A stretch of 60,686 bases of DNA from CAIKBL01 sp050247235 (GCA_050247235.1 JBFWUN010000025.1:1-60686), one strand, 5' to 3'. Shown: positions 1-9,150, counted from the first letter of the stretch. Program-made: numbers and translations. Notes: a model not told the origin generated them from the sequence alone.

Positions 1-883
1 ACAGGATGTTCACGATGATCATCAGGCTGTAGGCGCCGAACACGGTGCCAAGACAGCCGCCCCGCCCGCCTCCGAGCATCGTGCCGCCGACGACCACCGC
101 GGTGAATACCTGGAGCAACATCGGATTGCCGACCAGAGGGTCGGCCGAACCGGTTTGCGAACTGATGAACGCACCAGCCGCGCCGTAAAAGCAGCCGGCC
201 AGGGTATAGGCTGAGAAAAGAGTGAGCCGGACACGAACGCCGCTCGATGCCGCCGCGTCGCGATCGCTGCCGACGGCATAGAGCGCAACGCCGAAACGGC
301 TATGCTTCAGCAGCCTCCAGAGCAGCAACGCGACCAGGAGCACGATGATCGGGGCAGGAAGCACGTCGGGGATCGCGGTACCGTTCAGGAAGGATATAAA
401 CCCGCCGGGTATGTAGCCGCCGGGTTTGTCCATGATCAGCAGCGTCGCGCCCTGAATGATGAACATGGTGGAAAGCGTCACCACGATCGCCTGCATGCGC
501 AGAAACGCGACGAAGAAACCGTTGAAGGCACCAACCAGCCCGCCAATCGCCAGCGCTGCAAAGCCGAAGCCGATCTGGGAGCCAATGCTGTCCCCCATGC
601 CCGACGCCAGGATCACATTGACGAACGAGATCACGGCACCGACGCTGAGGTCGAAGCCACCGCTCAGAATGACGATGGTCTGGCCCATCGCCGCCAAGGC
701 CAGCGTCGCGCCGCCTCCCGACTGGTAGCTGAAGTCGAAGAAGGTGTAGCCGCTCGGCGAGATGAGGTTTTGCGCCCCGAACAGCACGGCGAAAACCAGC
801 ACGGCAAACATCAAGCCACGGTGCCGCTCGAAGACGAAACGCATCGGGTGCGAGGCAACGGTCGATAGTGCTGTCGTGGTCAC
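1..883 (-). CDS. RbsC-type sugar ABC transporter permease (3' end outside window)
   Basis: This is an inner-membrane permease of the ribose/xylose/galactose importer class (BPD_transp_2). I translated it on the minus strand from a GTG at 883. The product begins MTTTALSTVASHPMRF and has repeated hydrophobic segments. It carries the family's conserved loop GGFDLSVGAVISF and, near the truncated end, VVVGGTMLGGGRGG. About 294 codons are present and the C-terminus lies beyond position 1. Its GTG overlaps the TGA of the upstream ATPase by four bases, so the two are translationally coupled. It is the last visible gene of a binding protein-ATPase-permease operon. Substrate is unknown; a sugar or sugar-acid is inferred from family and neighbours. 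Confidence 0.88.
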   Translation of the reverse strand, partial: MTTTALSTVASHPMRFVFERHRGLMFAVLVFAVLFGAQNLISPSGYTFFDFSYQSGGGATLALAAMGQTIVILSGGFDLSVGAVISFVNVILASGMGDSIGSQIGFGFAALAIGGLVGAFNGFFVAFLRMQAIVVTLSTMFIIQGATLLIMDKPGGYIPGGFISFLNGTAIPDVLPAPIIVLLVALLLWRLLKHSRFGVALYAVGSDRDAAASSGVRVRLTLFSAYTLAGCFYGAAGAFISSQTGSADPLVGNPMLLQVFTAVVVGGTMLGGGRGGCLGTVFGAYSLMIIVNIL

Positions 884-2457
884 GCCCGCCCCCCGATGGC
901 AACCTGTGCCACAGCGTCCTTGGGCAGCTCGCCCAGAGCGGCCCGCATGATGGCGGTCTCGCTGATTTCGCCAGCTGCGCTGTCGAGCTCGCGGACGGTG
1001 CGGCCGGCATACATCACCAGAACGCGATGACTGAGATTGACCAGCTCGGCGATCTCCGTGGAATAGAGCAGAACGGCGCCGCCGCCATCGACATAGTCGC
1101 GTATCAACAAATACAGCTCATGCTTGGTGCCCACATCGACCCCTCTGGTCGGATCGAACATGAGCAACACGCGGCTCCGCGCAAGGAGCCACTTTGCGAT
1201 GGCAATTTTCTGCTGATTGCCGCCACTGAAGGCGCCGGTCCTCGTATAGAGTGCGCGTCGGTCGACCTGTATCCGTTCGAAGACGGCCGTAACCGCTCGC
1301 GTTTCCGATTTGCCATCGATCAGGCCATAGCGCGTGAAGCGGCCTATTACCGGGATGGAGGCGTTACGGCAGCCGTCGAGATGAAGGAATAGCGCTTCCG
1401 TTTTTCGCTCTTCTGGAACCAAGCTGATGCCGAGTTGGGCATGAATGGCATCCCTGGGCGACGAGAGTATCGTTGGCTTGCCGGCCACCTCTATCTGGCC
1501 GTGCACCAAGGGCATTGCGCCGAACAAAGTGAGAAAGAGTTCTTGCTGACCCATTCCCTGAAGTCCGGCGACGCCTAGCACCTCGCCTGGACGAAGCTCG
1601 AAGCTGACATCCGTGAGCCGCTCGCCGGTAGCGAGATGATGCCCCTTCAATACTGGGCGCACCTGCCTTTGCAATGGCGGCATCGGCGGAAAGGTGGCCG
1701 TCAACGAGCGCCCGATGATCAACTCAATGACCTGCTCGTCCGATACCTCCGAGACAGTGAAGGTGCCTGTGTCCTTACCGTTTCGGAGTACGGTGAGGCG
1801 GTCGCAGAACGCCCGGACCTCCGGGATGCGGTGCGAGATGAAGACGATCGTAACGCCTTCCGACTTCAGCTTTGCGATCAGCTCGCCAAGCCAATCGATG
1901 TCGCGGCCTGAGAGGCTTGAAGTCGGCTCGTCGAGCAGCAGGATCTTGGGGCGCCGGAAAATGGCCCGCGCGATTTCGATCTTTTGGCGCAGGTTTAGGT
2001 TGAGGTCACGCATCACGCGTTGCGGATCGACATCGCGGAGATCGAGCGCTGCGAGGTGCGCCGCGACGAGTTCGGCGCTCTGGCGATCCTTGAGCTGGCC
2101 AGCGAATCCCGTTGGCTGATACGGCAACAGCATGTTCTGCGTCACCGTGAGATCAGGGACCAGCGTCAACTCCTGAAACGCGGTCTGCAACCCCAAGCGG
2201 TGGGCGTCGCGCGGGCTCGAGAGATTGACCGCCTTTCCTTGGATGACAAGCCGACCTGCATCCGGGCGGACCAACCCGCTCAACATCTTCACCAGGGTCG
2301 ACTTGCCTGCGCCGTTCTCTCCAAGGAGGGCATGCACCTCGGCATCCTTGACCCTGAAGCTTGCATCATTGAGCGCCACCGTGGCCCCAAAGGCCTTGCG
2401 GACGTTCTCGACGGCGATGGCGGGTACGTCGGCGATCGTTTGGGGTGGTTCGATCAT
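880..2457 (-). CDS. Sugar ABC transporter ATP-binding protein (RbsA/MglA type, two ATPase domains)
   Basis: This 525-residue duplicated ATPase energises the adjacent permease. The first half has Walker A GENGAGKST (about residues 46-54) and Walker B ILLLDEPTSSL. The second half has the signature FSGGNQQKIAIAKW but a degenerate Walker A (GLQGMGQQE), which is normal for the C-terminal half of RbsA-family proteins. The first-domain signature (LNLNLRQKIEIARA) departs from the usual LSVGQ form. It is separated from the binding-protein gene by about 370 bases that contain a strong hairpin, and it overlaps the permease start by four bases. Family is certain; substrate is not. Confidence 0.92.
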   Translation of the reverse strand: MIEPPQTIADVPAIAVENVRKAFGATVALNDASFRVKDAEVHALLGENGAGKSTLVKMLSGLVRPDAGRLVIQGKAVNLSSPRDAHRLGLQTAFQELTLVPDLTVTQNMLLPYQPTGFAGQLKDRQSAELVAAHLAALDLRDVDPQRVMRDLNLNLRQKIEIARAIFRRPKILLLDEPTSSLSGRDIDWLGELIAKLKSEGVTIVFISHRIPEVRAFCDRLTVLRNGKDTGTFTVSEVSDEQVIELIIGRSLTATFPPMPPLQRQVRPVLKGHHLATGERLTDVSFELRPGEVLGVAGLQGMGQQELFLTLFGAMPLVHGQIEVAGKPTILSSPRDAIHAQLGISLVPEERKTEALFLHLDGCRNASIPVIGRFTRYGLIDGKSETRAVTAVFERIQVDRRALYTRTGAFSGGNQQKIAIAKWLLARSRVLLMFDPTRGVDVGTKHELYLLIRDYVDGGGAVLLYSTEIAELVNLSHRVLVMYAGRTVRELDSAAGEISETAIMRAALGELPKDAVAQVAIGGRA

Positions 2458-2788
2458 GGCTGAAGCCTACACGGGAAGGCGCACCCGCATGCCGGCACCC
2501 TGGCCGGATCATCGCCACGCGCGCTCGGCCGGCGCCTGCGCTTGTGGCGACCTGCTCGTGCTGAAATCAGGTGATCCACGGCATCTCGAGCAGCGCGCTT
2601 CGACCCGAAGCGAAGAGCAGCCTTGGCATGCCGATATGGCGGAGGCCAGAGCGCCTGCTGCGGCGAGGCGAGGTTGCACGCAACCTGCCCGCATCCATCG
2701 TTCCGCCCCTTTTTCCGGTCACCCCGGAGAGACCTTTGCCACAAGGTGCACCTGTGCCGCCGAATCGTTTCTCAACCGGACCCGCGAA

Positions 2789-2816
2789 TATCCGGGCGGC
2801 AAGAGCCGCCCGGATA
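2789..2816 (-). terminator. Strong hairpin between binding protein and ATPase genes
   Basis: A perfect 12-bp inverted repeat (arms 2789-2800 and 2805-2816, loop AAGA) lies 12 bases after the binding-protein stop codon. No T-run follows on the minus strand. It therefore fits an mRNA-stabilising or attenuating hairpin that keeps binding-protein message in excess over ATPase message. The rest of 2458-2828 shows no supportable gene. Confidence 0.65.
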
Positions 2817-2828
2817 CTCCGCAGAGGT

Positions 2829-3953
2829 TCAGGATTCCGGCTCGCCAACCAAGGCGGCGCGCAAGCCGACTTCGGGCGTGTCGGCCGAGTAGATCGACGC
2901 GAACCAGCCTGGGTTGGAAATGATCGCCGGCTGAAACACGTTGCAGCCTTCGCTCATCTCCTTCCACGTGCCCTCCTTGCAGAGCTTGATCTGATCGCTG
3001 GTATAGAGCGGCAGCGGCAGGCTGGTTAGCTTCGGAATGTCCTTGCCGTCCAGCTTGGCAACAGCGTTCTTGAGCGCAAGCGCGCCCGAGTAGGGCGGTG
3101 AAGCATAGGAGATGCTCGGGTAACCCATCGGACGATAGGTACCGTTGGCGCCCTCGATCCCTTCGTCGCTCTTGAGCATCTGGATGCGATGCCCGTTCGA
3201 GCCCTCGCCGGCACACGGTTTCTTGTCGGCGTCGGCAATCCCCGCTTCATCCTGCATCGACGCAGCGGTATAGCAGCCCGCTTGCATCCAAAGCCCGTCG
3301 ATGTCCTTCCATGGATGGGTGGCGACGATCTTCGACAATTCGCTACGCGCCACCGCCTGGCTCCACATCCCGTTGCCTTCGGCGATGATCTTGATGTCGG
3401 GATACTTGGCGAACGTCTCGCGCGCAGCCTTCGTCCGCTCGGTATCGACCGACGTACCCGGCACGCCGGTGATTATGACGATGTTGCCCTTGCCGCCGAG
3501 CTGCTTGGCGAGCCATTCAGCCGGCTGCGCGCCGGCCGCATACTGATCGATCGTGGTGTTGTACGCGCATGGCTCGGTGATGATCGAATCATAGGCGAAG
3601 ATGAGAACGCCCTTGTCGCACGCGTTCTTCACGGCCTGATTGAGCGCCGTTGGGGAAATCGGATACACGATGATGGCATCAGCGCCCGCCTGCACCATGG
3701 CGTTGATCTGCTGGATTTGACGCTGCGCATTCGGTCCCGCGACCTGAACCTCGAGCGTCACCTTGTCCTTCATCGACTTATGCGCGGCCATCGCCTTGAC
3801 CATATTGGCGGCTTCTGCCTGCCAGTCATTGCCGATGTAACTCATACTCAGATAAATCTTGTATGGCTTCGCGTCGGCTGCGTGAGGTTGTGCGATCAAG
3901 GCCGCCACCATGAGCGCGGGAATGATCAAAAGCTTCGCCAGGTGCTTTTTCAT
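2829..3953 (-). CDS. Periplasmic sugar-binding protein (Peripla_BP_4) of the first ABC importer
   Basis: This is a secreted substrate-binding protein of about 374 residues. It has a clear signal peptide (MKKHLAKLLI start, AADA cleavage region) followed by a LacI-like binding fold with the motif VAGPNAQRQIQQINAMVQAG. I chose the ATG at 3953 rather than 3959 because GGGAG sits six bases before it. It heads the binding protein-ATPase-permease operon. It is strikingly similar to the product of 7939-9078: KSM-DKV, AGPNAQRQIQQ, YPISPTALNQ, NACDKGV and EPCAYNT are shared, so the two are recent paralogues in opposite orientation. Ligand unknown; neighbouring lactonases suggest a sugar or aldonate. 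Confidence 0.92.
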   Translation of the reverse strand: MKKHLAKLLIIPALMVAALIAQPHAADAKPYKIYLSMSYIGNDWQAEAANMVKAMAAHKSMKDKVTLEVQVAGPNAQRQIQQINAMVQAGADAIIVYPISPTALNQAVKNACDKGVLIFAYDSIITEPCAYNTTIDQYAAGAQPAEWLAKQLGGKGNIVIITGVPGTSVDTERTKAARETFAKYPDIKIIAEGNGMWSQAVARSELSKIVATHPWKDIDGLWMQAGCYTAASMQDEAGIADADKKPCAGEGSNGHRIQMLKSDEGIEGANGTYRPMGYPSISYASPPYSGALALKNAVAKLDGKDIPKLTSLPLPLYTSDQIKLCKEGTWKEMSEGCNVFQPAIISNPGWFASIYSADTPEVGLRAALVGEPES

Positions 3954-4640
3954 TGCCATCTCCCAATGACGTGTGGTGTTGCGTCTGCCTCCGAAGGTCC
4001 TAACCCGAGAACTTCAGCACCGACTGCAGCCATCGGCACTGCCATACGTCGCGCACCAGCTCCTCCTCGCCGGCGTGACGTCGACATTCGACCAGCCTCC
4101 CGTCGCCTATCGCGATCTTCATTCTTACGATCACCAAATAGTGCGATCGCTGTCTCTGCGTCAAATTTTTTCTAGCATAGATGCGGGAGCGTTGGCGCCC
4201 CTTCGAGCTGCGAGAGCTTCTTGTGTTGCAGCACTCGCAGCACGACTGTTGGAGCGTATCATCGCCAACCTGGCGAATGTGCGCTGCAACAGCGCCGCGC
4301 CACATTGCCGTATCATGTTTGGGCTCGAGCGCGACCCGACAGCGCTATGCAGCGTCTATGAGGCCCGAAATCCGTGGCCTATAGCCGGCTACAAGAACGC
4401 GCGAGACGACGGATGTTTCGCCGCGTTGGCTGCCCCGGACCAACGCGGCTGGCCGACGCTGGCACAGAGGGCGCACGAAACGGCACTTGATCGGGTTGTC
4501 TAAACCTGAGTAGCTTTCCTTCCGAGGAGAAATCAGGTGACCTGCCGTTTGACCTAAGCTCTCAATGGCGGGAGGGCGAGGTTGCGTCGAGATTTTAGCC
4601 CTTGCGGCGGCGGCACCGCATAAGCCGTGGGGAGGCGCCG
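3954..4640. promoter_or_regulatory. Divergent intergenic region with a half-site shared by both binding-protein genes
   Basis: About 690 bases between divergently transcribed genes hold no convincing coding sequence. The stretch CGTCAAATTTTTTCT at 4159-4173 closely matches one arm plus spacer of the inverted repeat at 7776-7796, upstream of the paralogous binding-protein gene. It may be a degenerate copy of the same operator. No clear sigma-70 promoter was identified. Confidence 0.35.
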
Positions 4641-5537
4641 ATGAAAGTGACGAAACTCGCGGACGGGCTGGGCTTTCCGGAGGGACCGTTTCCTCTCGGC
4701 GACGGCCGGCTGATCTTCGTCGAAACCTACCGCAGCCAGGTCTCGGTGTGGTCGCCAGACGGCAAGGTTTCGCAGTTCGCCTATGTCGGAGGCGGGCCGA
4801 ACGCGGCCATCATGGGATCGGACGGCTGCTGCTATGTGACCCAGAACGGCGGCGTGATCGGCCCTTGGCGCGCCGCCGACAAGCGCCCGCCCTCGCTCCA
4901 GCGCGTCACGCCGGAAGGCAAGGTCGAGGTGATCGCCACCGAGGTGGACGGCCTGACGCTGCGCGCACCGAACGACCTGGTCTTCGGCCCGGATGGCCGG
5001 CTTTACTTCACCGATCCGGGCGGCGCGTTCGACCCGGTCAATCGCCCCGACCCGGGTCGCATCTTCGCGCTGAACCCCGACGGTACGGGCGAGCTGATCC
5101 TCGAGCTCGAGCCGACCTATCCGAACGGCATCGTCATCGAAGCGAACGGCGATCTGGCTTGGGTGGAGACCTACACGAACAGGCTGTACCGGCGCTCGCG
5201 CGACGGCACGGTGAGGAAGCTGTGCGACCTTCCATCCAAAGGCCTGCCGGACGGATTCAAGGTGGCGAAGGACGGGAATTTCTATATCGCAGGCCTGATC
5301 TCGGAGGGCGTGATCATCATCAGCGCGGACGGCAGCGAGGCCGGCTTCATCAAGGTCGGCAAAACCCCGACCAACTGCGTGTTCGACGGGAACATGCTCT
5401 ACGTTACGGATGGGGGCCATCTGGGCATGACCACGGAGGCGCCGATGGTCGGTATGCTATGGGCGGTCGAGCTCGATGGCGTCGAGGGCCAGCCGCCGTT
5501 TCCGGGTGGAATCGCGCGCGGGATCTCGGCGGGCTGA
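4641..5537 (+). CDS. SMP-30/gluconolactonase family protein
   Basis: This 298-residue six-bladed beta-propeller hydrolase of the SMP-30/gluconolactonase/LRE family probably opens sugar-acid lactones in the cytoplasm. Visible family signatures are EGPFPLGDGRLIFVE near the start, APNDLVFGPDGRLYFTDPGG in the middle and a later PDGFKVAKDGNFYIAG blade, with candidate metal-binding Glu, Asn and Asp residues. The ATG at 4641 is preceded by GGGGAGG, which makes it preferable to the in-frame ATG 39 bases upstream. It is divergent from the first ABC operon and may process the imported substrate. A second SMP-30 gene at 9247-10149 is only distantly similar. Confidence 0.88.
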   Translation: MKVTKLADGLGFPEGPFPLGDGRLIFVETYRSQVSVWSPDGKVSQFAYVGGGPNAAIMGSDGCCYVTQNGGVIGPWRAADKRPPSLQRVTPEGKVEVIATEVDGLTLRAPNDLVFGPDGRLYFTDPGGAFDPVNRPDPGRIFALNPDGTGELILELEPTYPNGIVIEANGDLAWVETYTNRLYRRSRDGTVRKLCDLPSKGLPDGFKVAKDGNFYIAGLISEGVIIISADGSEAGFIKVGKTPTNCVFDGNMLYVTDGGHLGMTTEAPMVGMLWAVELDGVEGQPPFPGGIARGISAG

Positions 5538-5550
5538 GGCAGTCCAACGG

Positions 5551-5567
5551 GCCAGGATCGGCCTGGC
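5551..5567 (+). terminator. Weak hairpin after the SMP-30 gene
   Basis: A 6-bp perfect stem (GCCAGG/CCTGGC) with a 5-base loop starts 14 bases after the stop codon. No T-run follows, so terminator function is only suggested. The rest of 5538-5734 shows no gene. Confidence 0.3.
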
Positions 5568-5734
5568 GCCGCCTGAGCGGACTATCCCAGCGCCTCTGCC
5601 TGCTGTATCAGGCGTGTTGATGACTTTCAATTTGCACCGTGCTTCCGAGCACGAAAGCGCCTGTCGCAGGCATGCGGCCGCTCGATCGGCAAGGCCGCTA
5701 ACACCGTCGGGAATATGGGAGACCGGAAGTTCTG

Positions 5735-6418
5735 ATGCCGACTTCACCTTGGAAAAAACTGGAAGACCGCGAGAAGGACCGCGAAAAGAAGCGGGACGCG
5801 GTGCTGCGCATGGCGGCGCGATTCTTCAACGAGAAGGGATATCACGCGACGTCCCTGGATGACGTCGCTGCCCGTCTCAACGTGACCAAGCCGACGCTCT
5901 ACTACTACGTGAAGAACAAGGAGGAGATCCTGTTCGAATGCGTCCGCATCGGCCTGCAGATGATCGATGCAGCCGCCAAGGACGCTGACCAGCGCGGGGG
6001 CTCGGCCGTCGAGAAGCTGGTCGCGGTGGCGCACAAATATGCCGAGATCGTCACCGAAGATTTCGGCATGTGCGTGATTCGGGTCGGTGAAGACCCGCTG
6101 CCACCGGCTTCGAGGAAGAAATTGCGCCGTCTGAAGGCGCGCATCGATCGGCGCTTTCGCAGCCTGATCGAACAAGGCATCGCCGAGGGCGACCTGGCGC
6201 CGATGGATCCCAAGCTGGCGGCCTTCACGTTGGCCGGCGCGATCAGCTGGATCGCGCGGTGGTATCGCCCGGACGGCCCCCTCGATCCGGAGGAGATCGC
6301 AACCCAGTGCATTGACATCCTGATGAACGGCCTCGCGCGGCAGCCAAGTGCGCGACGGCGCCTCGCCAGCAAGGTGGCCGCGGCGCGGCTGTCGCTCAGC
6401 GCAGTGGCGAACGAGTGA
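5735..6418 (+). CDS. TetR/AcrR family transcriptional regulator
   Basis: This is a 227-residue DNA-binding repressor. The N-terminal helix-turn-helix is textbook: FFNEKGYHATSLDDVAARLN, then KPTLYYYVKNKEEILFECV (about residues 28-67). The C-terminal half is the ligand-binding helical domain with a Trp-rich segment (ISWIARWYRP), as in regulators of fatty-acyl or aromatic degradation. It converges on the MaoC hydratase gene with only 14 bases between the stop codons. Given the acyl-CoA synthetase, MaoC hydratase and thioesterase nearby, an acyl-CoA or aromatic-acid effector is plausible but not shown. Confidence 0.9.
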   Translation: MPTSPWKKLEDREKDREKKRDAVLRMAARFFNEKGYHATSLDDVAARLNVTKPTLYYYVKNKEEILFECVRIGLQMIDAAAKDADQRGGSAVEKLVAVAHKYAEIVTEDFGMCVIRVGEDPLPPASRKKLRRLKARIDRRFRSLIEQGIAEGDLAPMDPKLAAFTLAGAISWIARWYRPDGPLDPEEIATQCIDILMNGLARQPSARRRLASKVAAARLSLSAVANE

Positions 6419-6432
6419 ATGGCCAACGCGGT

Positions 6433-7299
6433 TCAAGCGACACGAGGCGCCACCAAGGTGGCGCGCCCATGATCGATCACCACCCGTTCGTCGGCCCGGG
6501 CACGGAAGCTGAGCACGTCACCGTCGCGCCAAATTTCGGTGCGGATGACATCGCCGGGAAAGACGGGCGCCGTGAAGCGCGCCTGCATGCTGCGCAGCGG
6601 GGCAGGATCGTAACCGCAGGCTGAACGCAACAGGGCGTGACAGACCACGCCGAAGGTCGACAGGCCGTGGAGAATGGGACGCGCGTATCCGGCATGTCGC
6701 GCCGCAGCGGACTCGACGTGGAGTGGATTGGGATCGCCGCTTAGCCGGTAGATCAACGCGGCCTGCGGCGAGGTGGGAAGAGCGCAGGTCAGATCCGCGG
6801 CACGCTCGGGAATGATATGAGGCTTCGGCGCCTCGCGCGGCGGGCCGCCGAAACCGCCGTCGCCGCGGCAAAAGGCGGTCTGCGTCACCGTGGCGAGCGG
6901 GGCGCCGTTGGATTTGTCGAAAATCGTCCGCTCGCTGATGACCAGCGCACCTCGTCCCGGCCCCTTGTCGATCACGTCGAGCACGCGCGTGCGTGCTGCC
7001 ACGGTGGCCGCGGCCGGCAGCGGTGCGTGCAGGACGAGGCTTTCTTCGCCGTGGACGATGCGCGTGTAGTCCAGGCCCGTGTCCATCTCGCGATACCAGA
7101 CGCCGGGATTGGCCAGTACGACGGCCATAGACGGCAAGCTGCGCAAGCCGGCTTCGTAGACGAAGCGGAGCTGATTCTCATCCAAAGGGTCGAGGCCGAG
7201 GCCGCAACCGAGCGCGTAGAGAATCGTATCGCGCTCCGTGTAGCGGTGCTCGACCTGCGGGAAGCGCAAACCGAGAAGGTGATCATAGTCTATGGGCAT
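6433..7299 (-). CDS. MaoC-like (R)-enoyl-CoA hydratase, double hot-dog type
   Basis: This 288-residue protein resembles the hydratase-2 domain of peroxisomal multifunctional enzyme 2. The N-terminal half is a degenerate hot-dog fold (PIDYDHLLGLRFP, then VYEAGLRSLPSMAVVLANPG). The C-terminal half carries the catalytic signature YRLSGDPNPLH followed by ILHGLSTFG, with the Asp and His expected for trans-2-enoyl-CoA hydration. Substrate is probably a branched or side-chain enoyl-CoA. It lies 12 bases downstream of a deleted quinone oxidoreductase gene on the same strand. Confidence 0.9.
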   Translation of the reverse strand: MPIDYDHLLGLRFPQVEHRYTERDTILYALGCGLGLDPLDENQLRFVYEAGLRSLPSMAVVLANPGVWYREMDTGLDYTRIVHGEESLVLHAPLPAAATVAARTRVLDVIDKGPGRGALVISERTIFDKSNGAPLATVTQTAFCRGDGGFGGPPREAPKPHIIPERAADLTCALPTSPQAALIYRLSGDPNPLHVESAAARHAGYARPILHGLSTFGVVCHALLRSACGYDPAPLRSMQARFTAPVFPGDVIRTEIWRDGDVLSFRARADERVVIDHGRATLVAPRVA

Positions 7300-7311
7300 G
7301 AGCGCATGTGA

Positions 7312-7542
7312 TCAGGGCAGGATGACGACTTTGCCGACCGTGTGGCGCCCGGCCATCGCCGCCAGTGCCTTGTCGGCTTCGGCCAGACGGAAGGTGCCGC
7401 GGATCATGAGCGTGTCCAGAAAGTTCATGCCGGCGGCCTCGACGCGAATCACGCACTGGCCTGCTTGTGGCATGGGTATAGGCATATCGGCGAAGCGGAC
7501 TTCGCCTTCGGGTGCTAATCGCTCGACGATCCAGGCATGCAC
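7312..7542 (-). pseudogene. Quinone oxidoreductase (zinc-type MDR family) reduced by a large internal deletion
   Basis: The reading frame joins the N-terminal ~50 residues of an MDR-family NADPH:quinone oxidoreductase (RVEAAGMNFLDTLMIRG) directly to the last ~25 residues (FRLAEADKALAAMAGRH, then TVGKVVILP). Intact homologues are about 320-330 residues, so roughly 240 residues, including the whole Rossmann NADPH-binding domain, are missing. The fusion stays in frame. A GTG at 7542 with GGAG upstream is the likely old start. It shares a strand with the MaoC gene and was probably co-transcribed with it. It cannot be catalytic. Confidence 0.75.
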
Positions 7543-7775
7543 GATCTCATCTCCTGCATTCTCTGTCGGTACGCGCATCATTTCGGCGCGCATGGCGCGT
7601 CGCCGTCAAGACATACCAAGGCGACCGCTCAGCTTCGTGCAGCGGCCGGTCGTGCGCCGCCTCGTGCAAAGGTGCCCCGACATGCCCTGGGGCCATGTCT
7701 CGAGATCGGCACATGTACGAATGCTCATGCGAGCACGCGGTCGGTGACCTCTATAGCCAGGCCCCATATCGGTGC

Positions 7776-7796
7776 CCGTCAAATTTTCTTTGACGG
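7776..7796. promoter_or_regulatory. Palindromic operator candidate upstream of the second binding-protein gene
   Basis: A perfect 8-bp inverted repeat, CCGTCAAA-ttttc-TTTGACGG, lies about 140 bases before the binding-protein ATG. The sequence from one arm through the spacer recurs at 4159-4173 upstream of the paralogous gene. A dimeric repressor (LacI, GntR or TetR type) is the natural candidate ligand. Otherwise 7543-7938 shows no gene. Confidence 0.45.
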
Positions 7797-7938
7797 CTTA
7801 CTTGGCAGTCACTAACCTGCGAACCGGTAGATTTTCGGGCTTACAATAACGGCAGCAAGCCAAGACAGAGCCCGCAAGGCTGACGTTCGCAACAGCGAAC
7901 CGCCGGCACGCCGCTTGAAACAGGGAGGAGTGCAATCG

Positions 7939-9078
7939 ATGTCCGTCTGGAAGACTCTAGCTACGGCCGCCGCCGCGGCGAGCGTGGCGTTAGGGCTTGG
8001 TTTCTCTGCGTCCACAGGCCATGCCGCCACCGACGGCAAGAAATACAAGATCTTCCTCAGCATGAGCTATATCGGCAATGACTGGCAGGCCGAGGCCGCC
8101 AACATGGTGAAGGCCATGGCGGCGCACAAGTCGATGCGCGACAAGGTCGACTTGGAAATTCAAGTGGCCGGGCCCAACGCCCAGCGCCAGATTCAGCAGC
8201 TCAACGCCATGGTGCAGGCTGGCGCCGATGCGATCGTCGTCTATCCGATTTCGCCGACCGCGTTGAACCAGGTGGTCAAGAATGCCTGCGACAAGGGCGT
8301 CGTCGTGGTCGCCTATGACAGCGTGATCGAGGAACCCTGCGCGTACAATACCCATATCGACCAGCACGCCTGGGGCACGATGACCGCCGAGTGGTTAGCC
8401 AAGCAGCTCAACGGCAAAGGCAGCATCGTCACGATCACCGGCGTGGCCGGCACTTCGGTCGACAGCCTGCGCAACCAGGGCTTGAAAGAGGTGCTGGCGA
8501 AGTATCCTGACATCAAGGTGATCGCCGAGGCCAACGGCATGTGGAGCCAAGCCATCGCGCGCACCGAGCTGTCGAAGATCGTCGCCACCCATCCGTGGGA
8601 GACGATCGATGGCCTGTGGATGCAGGCGGGCTGCTACACCGCCAATTCCATGCAGATCGAAGCTGGTGTGCCGGAGGACAAGCTGAGGCCGTGCGCCGGC
8701 GAGGGCTCGAATGGAGGGCGCATCCAGATGCTGCCTGCGGGCACCGAAGTCGAAGGCGCCAACGGCACCTATAAGCCCATGGGCGCGCCGCGCATCTCCG
8801 CCAGCTCGCAGGTCTATCCGGGCGCGATGGCGCTCAAGATGGCGGTCGATGTGCTGGACGGCAAGGAAGTCCCCAAGCTGAAGCTGCTATCCCCCTATCC
8901 GATCACCAACGCCGAGGTGAAGCTGTGCGAGACCGGCAGCTGGCAGGAGATGAAGGACGGCTGCAATACCTTCTCGCCGGCGCTCGTGCCGAACCCCGGC
9001 TGGTTTGCCTCGATCTATTCCCCCGACCTGCCGGAGGTCGGCTTCCATGCCGCCTTGGTCGGCGAGCCCGAGGAGTAA
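7939..9078 (+). CDS. Periplasmic sugar-binding protein, paralogue of the first ABC binding protein
   Basis: This 379-residue exported binding protein starts at the ATG at 7939, where GGGAGGAG precedes with eight-base spacing. A signal peptide follows (MSVWKTLATAAAAASVALGL, cleavage near GHAA). The mature part carries LSMSYIGNDWQAEAANMVKA and VAGPNAQRQIQQ, nearly identical to the minus-strand paralogue at 2829-3953. No ATPase or permease gene follows, so it is an orphan binding protein. It may feed the membrane complex encoded at 1-2457, giving one transporter two ligand specificities. Ligand unknown. Confidence 0.92.
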   Translation: MSVWKTLATAAAAASVALGLGFSASTGHAATDGKKYKIFLSMSYIGNDWQAEAANMVKAMAAHKSMRDKVDLEIQVAGPNAQRQIQQLNAMVQAGADAIVVYPISPTALNQVVKNACDKGVVVVAYDSVIEEPCAYNTHIDQHAWGTMTAEWLAKQLNGKGSIVTITGVAGTSVDSLRNQGLKEVLAKYPDIKVIAEANGMWSQAIARTELSKIVATHPWETIDGLWMQAGCYTANSMQIEAGVPEDKLRPCAGEGSNGGRIQMLPAGTEVEGANGTYKPMGAPRISASSQVYPGAMALKMAVDVLDGKEVPKLKLLSPYPITNAEVKLCETGSWQEMKDGCNTFSPALVPNPGWFASIYSPDLPEVGFHAALVGEPEE

Positions 9079-9110
9079 GCATCCCGCGACGAACCGTCTT
9101 CGAGCCGGGA

Positions 9111-9150
9111 CCGGCGGCCGCCCGATGTTGCAGCAACGGGTGGCCGCCGG
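9111..9150 (+). terminator. Hairpin after the orphan binding-protein gene
   Basis: A 14-bp stem with one wobble (arms 9111-9124 and 9137-9150) and a 12-base loop begins 32 bases after the stop. A modest pyrimidine-rich stretch follows. It probably terminates or stabilises the abundant binding-protein message. Confidence 0.6.
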
